Of a stretch of 33,245 nt of DNA, positions 33,067-33,245 are shown in pieces (position 1 is the stretch's first letter; each line of letters opens with the position of its first letter). The notes below the pieces were generated by a model. That model was not told the origin of the DNA, did no database searches, and saw only the letters and a program-made list of their open reading frames with translations. The position numbers were made by a program, and so were the translations under genes. Where the stretch lies: contig CALCNX010000054.1 of assembly GCA_937899715.1 (NCBI GenBank), positions 1 through 33,245 on the forward strand, written 5' to 3'. This DNA comes from an uncultured bacterium (GTDB lineage Bacteria; Bacteroidota; Ignavibacteria; Kapaibacteriales; UBA4661).

Positions 33067-33245
33067 AAAAATAGAGAGGGTTAAATGAAAGAAGCCCCGC
33101 AAAAACACGGAGCAAGAGTTGTTGCATAGTTGAACGGCATGGCATACTTGTTTTGCAATAAGCACTTAGCCTCAGCGTCTCTGTATTAAATAAGAGTCTG
33201 TTTGGAAAGTCATTTTTTCGCCAATCTCCTGAGCAAAAGTCGAAT

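Overview
The window is a 33.2-kb chromosomal fragment, probably from the Bacteroidota/Chlorobiota (FCB) side of the tree. The support is two proteins ending in type IX secretion (T9SS) C-terminal sorting domains, several candidate promoters of the TAnnTTTG type, a 7TMR-DISM histidine kinase paired with a REC-coil-LuxR regulator, and a GH92 mannosidase. The exact lineage is inference. Bases 1-26 are not biological: they match the end of the Illumina TruSeq adapter, so the window starts at an untrimmed contig end that cuts the first gene.

Layout. (1) 27-5449, all minus strand: a truncated PD40 beta-propeller protein, an M23 metallopeptidase-like protein, a serine hydrolase lipoprotein, a beta-barrel-like hypothetical and an acyltransferase-3 membrane protein. 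This is a set of envelope proteins. A degenerate 17-bp tandem repeat straddles the end of the acyltransferase gene. (2) 5603-17815, all minus strand: sbcD-sbcC (ATGA overlap), a HEPN/MNT pair of hepT/mntA type, a T9SS cargo protein, umuD-umuC, and a membrane-anchored adenylate cyclase with a receiver domain. This stretch is rich in DNA repair and damage-tolerance functions. The HEPN/MNT pair lies between two imperfect copies of the first codons of sbcD, which suggests it was inserted at the sbcD start. The UmuD homologue keeps the fold and cleavage site but has lost both catalytic residues (Ser to Ala, Lys to Arg). (3) 18018-19914, plus strand: a DoxX membrane protein and an orphan periplasmic ligand-binding protein, closed by a strong bidirectional terminator at 19941-19980. 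(4) 20041-28660, a glycan locus: a minus-strand GH92-GH18 pair, and divergently from it a ROK sugar kinase, a 7TMR-DISM histidine kinase and a LuxR-type response regulator. I infer that this locus senses and degrades mannose/GlcNAc-containing glycans. (5) 28843-33066, minus strand: a 1,407-residue T9SS-exported protein with two six-bladed NHL propellers flanking seven Ig-like repeats. Its repeats alternate in two types, so the array grew by duplicating domain pairs. A short sorting-domain remnant lies just downstream of it.

No gene-free stretch exceeds about 280 bases. The longest is the divergent region 24087-24360, with a candidate promoter for the ROK kinase gene. The next are 834-1039 (candidate promoter near its left end) and 17816-18017 (inverted repeat next to the DoxX start). 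I found no rRNA, tRNA, insertion sequence or CRISPR array. Gene starts were mostly set at the Met that yields a signal peptide or the family's usual N-terminus, because clear Shine-Dalgarno sites are rare here.
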